Assembly: GCA_023396345.1 (NCBI GenBank)
Contig: JAEWWO010000099.1
Coordinates: 1 to 6,579, forward strand
Direction of reading: 5' to 3'
From: Bacteroidota bacterium
Lineage (GTDB): Bacteria; Bacteroidota; Bacteroidia; Chitinophagales; Chitinophagaceae
DNA: 6,579 bases
Below are positions 1 to 6,193 of this stretch, piece after piece; position 1 is the stretch's first letter; each line of letters starts with the position of its first letter. Under the pieces are notes generated by a model. The model ran no database searches. It was not told the origin of the DNA and worked only from the letters and a program-made list of their open reading frames with translations. Position numbers and translations under genes: made by a program.

Positions 1-313
1 GATCTGTAACCTGCACCTGGGGAGCCTGCCCCCAAATGTTTATGTTTTGTGTCGATACTCTTACTTTCAGTTTATCGGACTGCGCATAGTCCAGCGTTAA
101 TCTCGCCCTGTTGTGCACCAGAATTGCGGGAGCTTCGCCTTCTTCCAAAGGTCTGTAGGCGCCATTGCGGTACTCTGCCCGGGGTCTTATTTGTGCAGAT
201 ACCGAAAATTCCTTGTCTTTATTTATATCGTTTTGCGACTGTGCCGCAGCATACCCGGAAGCCATCAAAAAAAAGACACCTAAAAAAACTAATTTATTAA
301 TATGGGATTTCAT
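1..313 (-). CDS. Outer-membrane beta-barrel protein, alginate-export/porin-like (N-terminal part)
   Basis: The reading frame starts with an ATG at 313-311 and stays open to the window edge, giving 104 visible residues; the C-terminus lies outside. Residues 1-24 form a signal peptide: a basic start (MKSHINK), a hydrophobic core (about 8-19) and an AAA|QS cleavage site. The mature part begins with an alternating stretch containing SAQIRPRAEYRNG (about 39-51), then VHNRARLTLDY (66-76) and KLKVRVSTQNINIWG (81-95). These resemble the first beta-strands of the alginate-export barrel family that is common in Bacteroidota. The protein is expected in the outer membrane as a channel, but the substrate cannot be read from this fragment and the family name does not prove alginate transport. 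It is transcribed divergently from nrfH across a 195-bp spacer, so the two may share control. Open plus-strand frames over this stretch are shadows. The frame and signal peptide are clear; the family call is moderately sure. Confidence 0.8.
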   Translation of the reverse strand, partial: MKSHINKLVFLGVFFLMASGYAAAQSQNDINKDKEFSVSAQIRPRAEYRNGAYRPLEEGEAPAILVHNRARLTLDYAQSDKLKVRVSTQNINIWGQAPQVQVTD

Positions 314-353
314 AAAGAAAGTAGAATTAAATTTTTTAAAGATTTTATTTTAA

Positions 354-385
354 CAAAATTAAAACTCAATAAAATACCAAACAAA
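354..385 (-). promoter_or_regulatory. Candidate promoter of the outer-membrane protein gene
   Basis: On the minus strand a TAATTTTG box (361-354) fits the Bacteroidota -7 consensus TAnnTTTG. A TTTG (385-382) lies 20 bp upstream, fitting the -33 element. Transcription would begin near 350, giving a leader of about 37 nt. The region is very AT-rich, so chance matches are possible. Confidence 0.5.
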
Positions 386-423
386 TAAATTTATTTTTTT
401 GCTAAAAAGCTTACAAATACAAC

Positions 424-447
424 AAAACATGACCAATGTCATTTTTT
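424..447. promoter_or_regulatory. CRP/FNR-type operator dyad upstream of nrfH
   Basis: The core is a perfect inverted repeat, ATGAC (429-433), CAAT spacer, GTCAT (438-442). With flanks it extends to 10-bp arms (424-433 and 438-447) carrying a single mismatch. Five-base half-sites around a 4-bp spacer match the layout of FNR-family sites (TTGAT-N4-ATCAA in E. coli). Its centre, 435.5, lies about 41 bp upstream of the start point inferred from the -7 box at 466-473, the usual place for a class II activator. The regulator itself is not in the window; an anaerobiosis- or nitrogen-oxide-responsive CRP/FNR protein is an inference. Confidence 0.55.
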
Positions 448-465
448 CGTCATGTATTATTATTA

Positions 466-473
466 TACATTTG
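466..473 (+). promoter_or_regulatory. Candidate -7 box of the nrfHA-ccsBA promoter
   Basis: TACATTTG matches TAnnTTTG exactly. No TTG or TTTG lies at the expected -33 distance; that position is taken by the right arm of the dyad at 424-447. This is what one expects of an activator-dependent promoter. The start point would be near 477, leaving a leader of about 32 nt before the ATG at 509. Confidence 0.5.
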
Positions 474-508
474 TATATAAAATAAAGATAAATTTATCTT
501 TTAAATCT

Positions 509-1108
509 ATGACAACACAAAACACATCACCCGAAATAAGAAAAAAAAGGAAAGTTCCTAAATTTCTGATACCCTCTTTGGTTGGTGTAATGATAGGTCT
601 TATGGCTTATGTGTTTTATGTTTCCAAAGCCTATTCTTATTTATCAGACGATCCACGTGCCTGTGTAAACTGTCACATTATGGCGCCGGAATATTCTACA
701 TGGTTTCACTCATCGCACGGCAGAAACACTGTATGTAACGATTGCCATGTACCACACGATAATATTTTCAGAAAATATTACTTTAAAGCAAGTGATGGAT
801 TAAGGCATGCTACCTTGTTTTCGTGGCGACTGGAACCACAGGTTATTAAAATAAGAAAACCCGGCGAAACCGTAGTGCAGGAAAATTGTATAAGATGTCA
901 TGATGAATTGAATAGCGTGGTGGGCACAGGGCAGGTAACGGCTAAAATGGCACATGCCGATGAGGGAAAACTCTGCTGGGAATGCCACACCGATGTACCG
1001 CATGGAAATGTAAGAGGTTTAAATTCAGCGCCAAATGCAAGAGTGCCTTTAGCACCTCAGCCCGTGCCTGAATGGTTACAGAAAATGGTGAATGTAGAAA
1101 AAAAATAA
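509..1108 (+). CDS. nrfH: NrfH, tetraheme c-type cytochrome, menaquinol:NrfA electron donor
   Basis: A 199-aa member of the NapC/NirT/NrfH family. It oxidises menaquinol at the outer face of the cytoplasmic membrane and passes electrons to NrfA. One N-terminal membrane anchor (about 18-38) is preceded by a basic stretch (KKRKVPK). Four heme c motifs follow: CVNCH (52-56) with M58 in the CXXCHXM arrangement that ligates heme 1 in characterised NrfH; CNDCH (76-80) within the family-typical CHVPHDN; CIRCH (127-131); and CWECH (156-160) followed by PHGNVRGLNS. Length fits the family. I chose the ATG at 509 because the frame's earlier ATG (452) would put the -7 box inside the gene and add 19 residues with no family resemblance. 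No Shine-Dalgarno is visible. It is the first gene of the unit, 29 bp before nrfA. Confidence 0.95.
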   Translation: MTTQNTSPEIRKKRKVPKFLIPSLVGVMIGLMAYVFYVSKAYSYLSDDPRACVNCHIMAPEYSTWFHSSHGRNTVCNDCHVPHDNIFRKYYFKASDGLRHATLFSWRLEPQVIKIRKPGETVVQENCIRCHDELNSVVGTGQVTAKMAHADEGKLCWECHTDVPHGNVRGLNSAPNARVPLAPQPVPEWLQKMVNVEKK

Positions 1109-1137
1109 GCTTATAAAAATATTAAAAATAAAAACTG

Positions 1138-2604
1138 ATGAAGAAGAAAAACTGGTTAATAGTTACCATCTTGGCAGTAGTAGTTTTTGTTCTGGGCTGG
1201 CTGGCAAACTCCATTATACAGAGGAAAGCGGAAGCAGAACATTTATCAAGAGCCGACAATAACTTAAAAGAGTTTGAATCAGTAAATGAGGCATGGGAAG
1301 AATATTATCCCAGAGAGTATCAATCCTGGGCACTTACAGCTGATACTACTTTTCGTTCAAAACATATGAGCAGCACCAACGACGATTTGCTTGCAGAACG
1401 CCCTGAAATGGTGGTACTGTGGGCAGGATACGCTTTCTCAAAAGATTACACAGCACCCCGCGGACACATGCATGCCGTTGATGATGTAGTGCATACACTA
1501 AGGACCGGTGCTCCGAGCGATACCAGTAAATCTCCTCAGCCTGCCACCTGCTGGACTTGTAAAAGCCCCGACGTTCCTCGTATGATGAACGCAGTAGGAG
1601 TAGAAAATTTCTATAAAGCCAATTGGGCTGATTTCGGACATGAAATAGTAAACCCTATTGGCTGTGCCGATTGTCACGATCCTAAGACAATGAATCTTAC
1701 TATCACACGCCCTGCATTGGTGGAAGCATTTAACCGTTCGGGAAAAGACATTACCAAATCTACACATCAGGAAATGCGCTCACTGGTTTGTGCGCAATGC
1801 CACGTGGAATATTATTTTAAAGGCGATAGCAAATACCTAACTTTCCCTTGGGACAAAGGTCAGCGAGTAGAAGATATTGAAGCTTATTACGATAGTTCAA
1901 GCTTTGTTGATTTCACGCACAAAATCAGTCGTACACCTATTTTGAAAGCGCAGCATCCAGATTACGAAATCTTCCAGCTGGGAATTCATGCGCAAAGAGG
2001 CGTTTCCTGCTCTGACTGTCATATGCCTTACAAATCGCAGGGAGGAATTAAATATACAGACCATCACATCAGCAGTCCACTTGCTAATATCAATAATACC
2101 TGTCAGGTTTGTCACAGAGAGCCGGAAGGCGTTTTAGCACAAAACGTTTACGAAAGACAAGATTATGTTTTCACTTTAAGAAACAGACTGGAAAAGCAAC
2201 TGGCTAAAGTGCACTTTATGGCTAAGTTCCTTTGGGACAACGGTGCGCAGGAAGCAGACATGAAACCTATATTAAACGAAATCAGAAAGTCACAATGGCG
2301 CTGGGATTATATCACCGCTTCACATGGTGCATCTTTCCACGCTCCTATTGAATCTCAGAGAGTACTGGCAGACGGAATGTTCCATGCCATGCAGGCTGAA
2401 CAAAACATGAATAATTTAAAAAATAAATTAAAAATTACTGCTAACTTTACCATGCCTGACATAAGCACTAAAGCCAAAGCGCAATCAGCTATTGGTCTTG
2501 ACATGCAGAAAGAAAGAGCCGATAAGGACAGATTTATGAAAAACATTGTCCCTAAATGGTTACAACAGGCAAAAGAAAAAGGATTACTGGTAACGAGAAA
2601 ATAA
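1138..2604 (+). CDS. nrfA: NrfA, pentaheme cytochrome c nitrite reductase (ammonia-forming)
   Basis: A 488-aa periplasmic enzyme that reduces nitrite to ammonium with six electrons (EC 1.7.2.2). Residues 6-27 form a signal peptide or uncleaved anchor. The active-site heme has the lysine motif CWTCK (138-142). Four ordinary motifs follow: CADCH (176-180), CAQCH (218-222), CSDCH (291-295) and CQVCH (322-326). By alignment by eye to E. coli and Wolinella enzymes, the catalytic Arg is R108 (in PRGH), Tyr is Y225 (in CHVEYYF) and His is H273 (in KAQHPDY). The calcium-site residues E224, K270 and Q272 are all present, so this is the calcium-containing CXXCK class. Further candidate distal heme ligands include H112, H284, H309/H310 and H401. 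The C-terminal third is the helical region used for dimerisation in this family. No key residue is missing and the enzyme is probably active. ccsB follows 34 bp later. Confidence 0.97.
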   Translation: MKKKNWLIVTILAVVVFVLGWLANSIIQRKAEAEHLSRADNNLKEFESVNEAWEEYYPREYQSWALTADTTFRSKHMSSTNDDLLAERPEMVVLWAGYAFSKDYTAPRGHMHAVDDVVHTLRTGAPSDTSKSPQPATCWTCKSPDVPRMMNAVGVENFYKANWADFGHEIVNPIGCADCHDPKTMNLTITRPALVEAFNRSGKDITKSTHQEMRSLVCAQCHVEYYFKGDSKYLTFPWDKGQRVEDIEAYYDSSSFVDFTHKISRTPILKAQHPDYEIFQLGIHAQRGVSCSDCHMPYKSQGGIKYTDHHISSPLANINNTCQVCHREPEGVLAQNVYERQDYVFTLRNRLEKQLAKVHFMAKFLWDNGAQEADMKPILNEIRKSQWRWDYITASHGASFHAPIESQRVLADGMFHAMQAEQNMNNLKNKLKITANFTMPDISTKAKAQSAIGLDMQKERADKDRFMKNIVPKWLQQAKEKGLLVTRK

Positions 2605-2638
2605 ACCTGTACTCCGGAAGACCATTACTTAACCGCTT

Positions 2639-3868
2639 ATGAATTTTGATAAAGAATTTCAAAAACAAAACCAGTATAAGTATTCGATAATCATCACCGG
2701 CATATCATTGTTTTTGGGAATACTGTTACAGTATTTTACGGGAACCATTCCCAGGCAATGGTTTTCGTTTCCCAATAACATTATTCTGGGGTTGATATTT
2801 ATTTTGGTGAATACCGCTGTTTTTTTTCTTTTTAAACAAAAGAATTTTGTAAACCTGCACAGCAGTGTTCCGTTCGCTATTGTGAGTTCTGCCACGCTTG
2901 GCGTGCTCACCATCGGACTGGGCAGCATCAACCTCGACAGCTCCAATACAGCAACACCACAATACTTACTAAGGCTGGGACTGGACAATATTACACGCAC
3001 CTGGTACTTTGCTCTTATTTTTTTACTGGTGCTTACCAATTTGTGGTTGGCTATTCTAAAAAGAGCACTGGTTTTTCAGAAAAAGAATGTAACCTTTTTG
3101 CTAAATCACTTTGGTTTGTGGCTTACTTTATTTGCAGGCGTTTTAGGTCAGGGAGATTTGATGAGATTAACAATGGATCTGCATAAAGACCAAACAGAAT
3201 GGAGAGCCAAAGACAGTGAAGGACACGTTCATGAACTGCCCATTGCACTGGAGCTGAAGAATTTTAATATTGATATTTATCCTAACAAAGTTTACATCAT
3301 AGATAAAGAGGGCACGCCGCTTCCTGAGAATAAACCTCAAAGTTTTTTACTGGAAAATAATGGCACAAGCATGACAATGCTTGACTGGAAAATTACGCTG
3401 CACGAGTATTTATCCAATGCCGTTCCTGTAAATGAACATGACTATGCAGCCAACCCTATGTGGGGCGCAACAAACGCAGCGAAGATAACCGTACAGAATA
3501 TTAAAAATAACACAACTACTACCGAGTGGATTGCTGCGGGAAATTTTCAGTTTCCTGCCAAAACAATTATGCTCGACAGCAATCATATTGTTGTAATGGC
3601 GCCTGCTGAAGCCAGAAAATTTGAGTCGGAAGTTCTCGTATATCAAAAGGGGAAAGAAGAAATCAGAGAAGAGAAAATAGAAGTAAACAATCCTATCACC
3701 GTTGATGGCTGGAAGATATATCAGGTAAGTTACGATGAGCGTTTTGGAAGATGGTCTGACCTGAGTGTAGTAGAACTGATTCTTGACCCCTGGCTGCCGG
3801 TTGTGTATATTGGTATATTTATTTTAATGGCAGGCTCTGTAGCCTTCCTTTTTAAAAGCAGAAAATAA
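2639..3868 (+). CDS. ccsB: CcsB/ResB-like subunit of System II cytochrome c synthetase
   Basis: A 409-aa membrane protein. Hydrophobic segments lie at about 16-34, 46-65, 76-96, 121-140 and 152-170, then a soluble, presumably periplasmic domain at about 172-380, then a last membrane segment at 385-405. H157 in the LNHFGLWL segment is a good candidate for the conserved transmembrane His that handles heme. The C-terminal part (VDGWKIYQVSYDE at 355-367, then DLSVVELILDPWLP) is the ResB-type signature. With CcsA it exports heme and attaches it to apocytochromes outside the membrane. It sits directly behind nrfA, and ccsA starts 2 bp after its stop, so translational coupling is likely. The pair corresponds to a split form of the fused NrfI (CcsBA) that accompanies nrfHA in Wolinella. 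Family assignment is strong; dedication to NrfA is inferred from position. Confidence 0.88.
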   Translation: MNFDKEFQKQNQYKYSIIITGISLFLGILLQYFTGTIPRQWFSFPNNIILGLIFILVNTAVFFLFKQKNFVNLHSSVPFAIVSSATLGVLTIGLGSINLDSSNTATPQYLLRLGLDNITRTWYFALIFLLVLTNLWLAILKRALVFQKKNVTFLLNHFGLWLTLFAGVLGQGDLMRLTMDLHKDQTEWRAKDSEGHVHELPIALELKNFNIDIYPNKVYIIDKEGTPLPENKPQSFLLENNGTSMTMLDWKITLHEYLSNAVPVNEHDYAANPMWGATNAAKITVQNIKNNTTTTEWIAAGNFQFPAKTIMLDSNHIVVMAPAEARKFESEVLVYQKGKEEIREEKIEVNNPITVDGWKIYQVSYDERFGRWSDLSVVELILDPWLPVVYIGIFILMAGSVAFLFKSRK

Positions 3869-3870
3869 TT

Positions 3871-4665
3871 ATGTGGCATTACTTTTCCTATATAACTTTT
3901 GCAGTGGTTGCACTCTGGCTTATTTCAACCGGACTTATTTATTTAAAAAATAAAGGAAGTCAAAGACTGGGTGTTCTTTTGCACGGACTTGCAACCCTAA
4001 TCATCGGTATTTTTATAGCCGTCCTTTGGATACAACTGGAAAGACCTCCCTTGCGCACAATGGCTGAAACCCGCATATGGTATGCCTTCTTCTTAGGAGC
4101 AATAGGCTTGGTTTTATACTTTTTATACAAGCAGAAATGGATGCTCAACTATTCGGCGATGATGAGTATTGTTTTTATTCTTGTTACTTTCTTTAAGCCT
4201 GACACAGTAAATAAAACCCTGATGCCTGCTTTGCAAAGTGTGTGGTTTGTGCCGCATGTAATCGTATATATTTTTGCCTATGCCATGCTGGGAATGGCTA
4301 CAATTGTAGCTTTATACGGCATATATCTGCACAAAAAACAAAAAGATACGGAACATACTTTATTCCTTGCCGACCAGTTGATAAACATTGGCTATGCCTT
4401 TCTTACTTTCGGATTACTGTTTGGCGCTCTTTGGGCTAAGGAAGCCTGGGGACATTACTGGACCTGGGACCCTAAAGAAACATGGGCTTTTATAACCTGG
4501 CTAGGCTATCTTATTTATATTCATTACAGATATAAATACAAAAATAAGAAAGCGATAACCGGATTTATGATTATTGTATGTGCATTTATATTGCTGCTGG
4601 TTTGCTGGTTTGGCGTAAACTATTTACCAACCGCACAATCAAGCGTACATACATATTCGGGATAA
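3871..4665 (+). CDS. ccsA: CcsA, WWD-domain heme lyase subunit of System II cytochrome c synthetase
   Basis: A 264-aa integral membrane protein with about eight hydrophobic segments. The heme-handling WWD motif is clear at 188-205 (W188, W193, W197, W199-D200-P201, W205; core WGHYWTWDPKETW). It is flanked by the two external His residues expected of CcsA: H129 in VPHVIVYIFAYA and H260 in SSVHTYSG near the C-terminus. The protein binds exported heme in the WWD domain and, with CcsB, joins it to CXXCH (or CXXCK) cysteines. It is the last gene of the nrfHA-ccsBA unit. Its stop lies only 13 bp from the end of the convergent minus-strand gene, and no strong terminator hairpin is visible between them. 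The length is that of a stand-alone CcsA, shorter than fused CcsBA proteins. Confidence 0.93.
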   Translation: MWHYFSYITFAVVALWLISTGLIYLKNKGSQRLGVLLHGLATLIIGIFIAVLWIQLERPPLRTMAETRIWYAFFLGAIGLVLYFLYKQKWMLNYSAMMSIVFILVTFFKPDTVNKTLMPALQSVWFVPHVIVYIFAYAMLGMATIVALYGIYLHKKQKDTEHTLFLADQLINIGYAFLTFGLLFGALWAKEAWGHYWTWDPKETWAFITWLGYLIYIHYRYKYKNKKAITGFMIIVCAFILLLVCWFGVNYLPTAQSSVHTYSG

Positions 4666-4678
4666 TATAAAAAGTTTT

Positions 4679-5026
4679 TTACACAAATCCGTTCTGCTCA
4701 AAATATAGCAGCACATGGTCTTTAAGAAAATCTTCCTGTTCAAATACGGATTCTATTTTTATTTCTTTCAGTTGTTTAAAATGCGGCCAGCCGTCTTTAT
4801 CTACTCTTTCCAGTTCAAAATATCCGCTGGAAGAAAGCAGTGTGCAAACTGCCACATGCATTAAATCCTGCTTTTGTTCTTTTGATATTTTAGCGGGTGT
4901 AAATCCTGTCTCCTGCATGCCAATCAAAAAAAGAATGGCTTCCATATCTATGCCTTCTGTTTTGTTGAATTTCTCTGCCAGCTTTGTTTTCAGGTTCCAC
5001 CAGCGTACCTGTAAATCATCATTCAT
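4679..5026 (-). CDS. Conserved uncharacterised protein, 115 aa
   Basis: I recall similar small proteins of unknown function in Bacteroidota, but I cannot name a domain. It has no signal peptide or membrane segment, so it is probably cytoplasmic. It is rich in charged residues, mostly helical by appearance, and has a single Cys. Segments that look conserved are EGIDMEAILFLIGMQETG (24-41), KQDLMHVAVCTLLSSSGYFE (52-71) and DGWPHF (78-83). On the minus strand it begins 7 bp after the nucleotidyltransferase stop. A GAGGA lies immediately before its ATG, too close for an ideal ribosome-binding site, so translation may be coupled to the upstream gene. The close spacing suggests one transcript with that gene; a shared function is only a guess. 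It converges with ccsA, leaving a 13-bp gap. Confidence 0.8.
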   Translation of the reverse strand: MNDDLQVRWWNLKTKLAEKFNKTEGIDMEAILFLIGMQETGFTPAKISKEQKQDLMHVAVCTLLSSSGYFELERVDKDGWPHFKQLKEIKIESVFEQEDFLKDHVLLYFEQNGFV

Positions 5027-5033
5027 TCCTCAA

Positions 5034-6029
5034 TCAATTATTAAAATTTATCTCTGTATTGTCACCCACATTCAGCGTTTTTGCATCACCTGTAAGCACC
5101 ACATCACTTCCTATCAAAGATTTATTTACCACCATATCTTCCAGTGTGGTATAAGACCCCACGATAGAATCTTTCAGGATAGAATTAACCACTTTTGTAT
5201 TTTCTCCGATAGAAATATGCGGACCGATGATAGAACCCACAATCACAGAACCCTCACCAATGCTCACCGGAGGAATGATGATAGAACTTTCGCTAACCAC
5301 AGAATCCGGTATGGTAGTGCCTTGTGTCTTCAATAAAAATGCATTGGTTTCTATCAGTGTTTCTTTTCTGCCACAATCAAACCATCTGTTTACTTTAAAC
5401 GATTTCATCTTAACACCTTTATCAATCATGCATTGCAATGCATCGGTAAGATGATATTCTCCGTGCGATTTTATATTATCTGAAAATAACCTGTCGAGAC
5501 ATTCATACAAAACAGGAGTCTCTTTAATTCGGTATACGCCCACCAGCGCATTGTTGCTCATAGGAATTGCAGGCTTTTCTACTAGGCGGGAAATATATCC
5601 TTCCGCGTCAATATTGGCAACGCCAAATCCGCGCGGGTCGTCTACCCTTTTTATGGCAATCATAGTTTCGCGGGCTGCTATCACTTCTTCAATTTCAAAC
5701 TCTGTGATAGTATCTCCCATAACAATCAGCAGTTCATCATCCTTTACAATATCCTTTGCCAGACGTATGGCGTGTCCGGTTCCTTCTCTCCTGTCCTGAT
5801 ATACAAAATGACAGGTTAGCTGCGGATATTTATTTTTTACATGCTCTTCAATCTTTTCGCTAAGATATCCTACGATAAAAATAAATTCTTCAATACCTGC
5901 TTTGTATAAATAATCTATAGTAAAATCAAGCACGGTTTTACCTGCCAGCGGCATCAATGCTTTTGGCTGTGTATACGTGTGTGGTCTTAATTTTGCTCCC
6001 GTTCCTGCTACGGGTATGATTGCTTTCAT
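5034..6029 (-). CDS. Sugar-phosphate nucleotidyltransferase with C-terminal left-handed beta-helix
   Basis: A 331-aa protein whose N-terminal Rossmann-like domain (about 1-235) has the nucleotidyltransferase loop PVAGTGAKLRPHT (6-18), K23 in QPKAL, a GTGHA segment (83-87), the metal-binding MGDT (104-107, D106), the sugar-site VEKP (150-153) and WFDCG (216-220). The C-terminal part (about 240-325) shows hexapeptide repeats of the left-handed beta-helix kind (for example IPPVSIGEGSVIVGS). This is the layout of long RmlA-like and GlmU-like enzymes, which join NTP and a sugar-1-phosphate to give NDP-sugar and pyrophosphate. The best guess is glucose-1-phosphate thymidylyl- or uridylyltransferase; the exact nucleotide and sugar cannot be settled. 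The loop has Lys (K13) where the classic GxGTRLxP has Arg. It heads a two-gene minus-strand unit and diverges from glyA. Confidence 0.88.
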   Translation of the reverse strand: MKAIIPVAGTGAKLRPHTYTQPKALMPLAGKTVLDFTIDYLYKAGIEEFIFIVGYLSEKIEEHVKNKYPQLTCHFVYQDRREGTGHAIRLAKDIVKDDELLIVMGDTITEFEIEEVIAARETMIAIKRVDDPRGFGVANIDAEGYISRLVEKPAIPMSNNALVGVYRIKETPVLYECLDRLFSDNIKSHGEYHLTDALQCMIDKGVKMKSFKVNRWFDCGRKETLIETNAFLLKTQGTTIPDSVVSESSIIIPPVSIGEGSVIVGSIIGPHISIGENTKVVNSILKDSIVGSYTTLEDMVVNKSLIGSDVVLTGDAKTLNVGDNTEINFNN

Positions 6030-6103
6030 TTTTCTTCTTTTATTTTATCCGGTAATGGATGTATCTGTTCTCTTCTGCGCTTTAAACTGGTTTTATACCC
6101 GGA

Positions 6104-6111
6104 CAAATGTA
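6104..6111 (-). promoter_or_regulatory. Candidate -7 box for the nucleotidyltransferase unit
   Basis: On the minus strand the sequence reads TACATTTG, an exact TAnnTTTG match and the same octamer as the nrfH box. It would start transcription near 6100 with a leader of about 70 nt. No clear -33 TTTG is seen at the right distance. Confidence 0.4.
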
Positions 6112-6164
6112 CAAAGTTTTTCTTCCCTGCCTCATTGTACCTAAATTTTATAGAATAATTTAAG

Positions 6165-6172
6165 TAGTTTTG
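6165..6172 (+). promoter_or_regulatory. Candidate -7 box for glyA
   Basis: TAGTTTTG matches TAnnTTTG. The start point would be near 6176, about 18 nt before the glyA ATG at 6194. No good -33 element is seen; the nearest TTG (6135-6137) is too far upstream. Confidence 0.4.
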
Positions 6173-6193
6173 CGCATCTAAAACACTATTTCC

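Noticed and set aside
49..353. Plus-strand open frames at 49-300 and 165-353
   Set aside because: They lie over or run just past the minus-strand barrel gene, which has a signal peptide and family-like strands. Their own translations look like noise.
452..508. A 19-residue N-terminal extension of NrfH from the upstream ATG at 452
   Set aside because: It is Tyr/Lys-rich with no family resemblance and would place the -7 box inside the gene. The ATG at 509 gives a normal NrfH N-terminus.
2659..3039. A 126-aa minus-strand open frame
   Set aside because: It is antisense to ccsB, whose frame is clearly coding and fits the family over its whole length.
4694..4711. Inverted repeat CTGCT-N8-AGCAG near the convergent gene ends, as a terminator
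   Set aside because: The stem is only 5 bp and no T-run follows it on either strand; it lies within the end of the 115-aa gene.
4842..5336. A 164-aa plus-strand open frame
   Set aside because: It is antisense to the 115-aa gene and the nucleotidyltransferase, is rich in His, Cys and Arg, and has no recognisable domain, as expected of a shadow frame.
6047..6103. Short inverted repeats (ATCC/GGAT; TCCGG/CCGGA) between the nucleotidyltransferase and glyA, as a riboswitch or hairpin
   Set aside because: The stems are 4-5 bp and the longer pair reaches the inferred start point, so no stable leader structure is supported.
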